From Phycisphaerales bacterium (GTDB lineage: Bacteria > Planctomycetota > Phycisphaerae > Phycisphaerales > UBA1924), in NCBI GenBank assembly GCA_016764015.1, contig JAESSR010000094.1, positions 1 through 6,207 on the forward strand: a stretch of DNA of 6,207 nucleotides, given 5' to 3'. The notes below the pieces were generated by a model that ran no database searches, was not told the origin of the DNA, and saw only the letters and a list, made by a program, of their open reading frames with translations. Position numbers and translations under genes: made by a program. Positions 6,168 to 6,207 of this stretch are shown piece after piece. The stretch's first letter is position 1, and each line of letters begins with the position of its first letter.

Positions 6168-6207
6168 CACTCGCCTCCTCGCACATTCGCTTCCACTTCT
6201 CGCAAAA
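6167..6207 (-). CDS. C-terminal end of an upstream gene, coupled to the nucleotidyltransferase
   Basis: The frame entering at the right edge reads LREVEANVRGGE and stops at TGA (6169-6167), sharing one base with the next ATG in a TGATG junction. The Shine-Dalgarno of the next gene lies inside it. AbiE-type operons place the antitoxin gene directly before the transferase gene, so this could be the partner's tail. Twelve residues cannot identify it, and the transferase frame itself is also open to the edge, so a chance stop is possible. Confidence 0.42.
   Translation of the reverse strand, partial: LREVEANVRGGE
6174..6180 (-). promoter_or_regulatory. Shine-Dalgarno deciding the nucleotidyltransferase start
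   Basis: GAGGAGG lies 6 nt before the ATG at 6167 and only 3 nt before the alternative GTG at 6170, which favours the ATG. Confidence 0.7.

Noticed and set aside
1..6207. tRNA, rRNA, CRISPR array or insertion sequence
   Set aside because: No cloverleaf-like segment, regularly spaced repeat, transposase motif or terminal inverted repeat pair was seen on either strand.

Overview
The window is densely packed with leftward (minus-strand) genes and looks like the early replication and recombination region of a temperate phage, prophage or phage-like element from a planctomycete. The host guess rests mainly on the first gene of the main operon, which resembles the DUF1580 helix-turn-helix family known almost only from Planctomycetes (Rhodopirellula, Pirellula and relatives). 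No structural, lysis or integrase gene is present, so prophage, free phage and plasmid cannot be told apart here.

Layout, read right to left (the direction of transcription). At the right edge (6207-5292) is an AbiEii/AbiGii-like nucleotidyltransferase gene, whose start codon shares a base with the stop codon of an upstream gene cut by the window edge. This part is visibly more AT-rich than the rest. Next is a gene-free stretch (5291-5069) holding an imperfect palindrome, a rho-independent-type terminator hairpin and a small operator-like inverted repeat. From 5068 to the left edge runs one compact operon of six genes: DUF1580-like DNA-binding protein, RecE-like PD-(D/E)XK nuclease, Sak4/RecA-like ATPase, DUF669 protein, DEAH-box SF2 helicase with a zinc ribbon, and an archaeo-eukaryotic-type primase-polymerase (PrimPol) cut by the left edge. 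Junctions are tight: GTGA overlap, 3-nt gap, 2-nt gap, 13-nt or ATGA overlap, TAATG overlap. Most genes have strong Shine-Dalgarno sequences.

Together the genes form a plausible recombination-linked replication machine. The nuclease would resect DNA ends, the Sak4-like ATPase would handle the single strand, DUF669 is a candidate single-strand-binding partner, the helicase would open or remodel DNA, and PrimPol would prime synthesis. The same set (NTP-binding protein, helicase, DUF669, PrimPol) forms the replication module of Sfi21-type Streptococcus phages. The least expected points are an SSB-like acidic tail on the helicase, the palindromic control region, and the nucleotidyltransferase (possible toxin or defence gene) next to the module.
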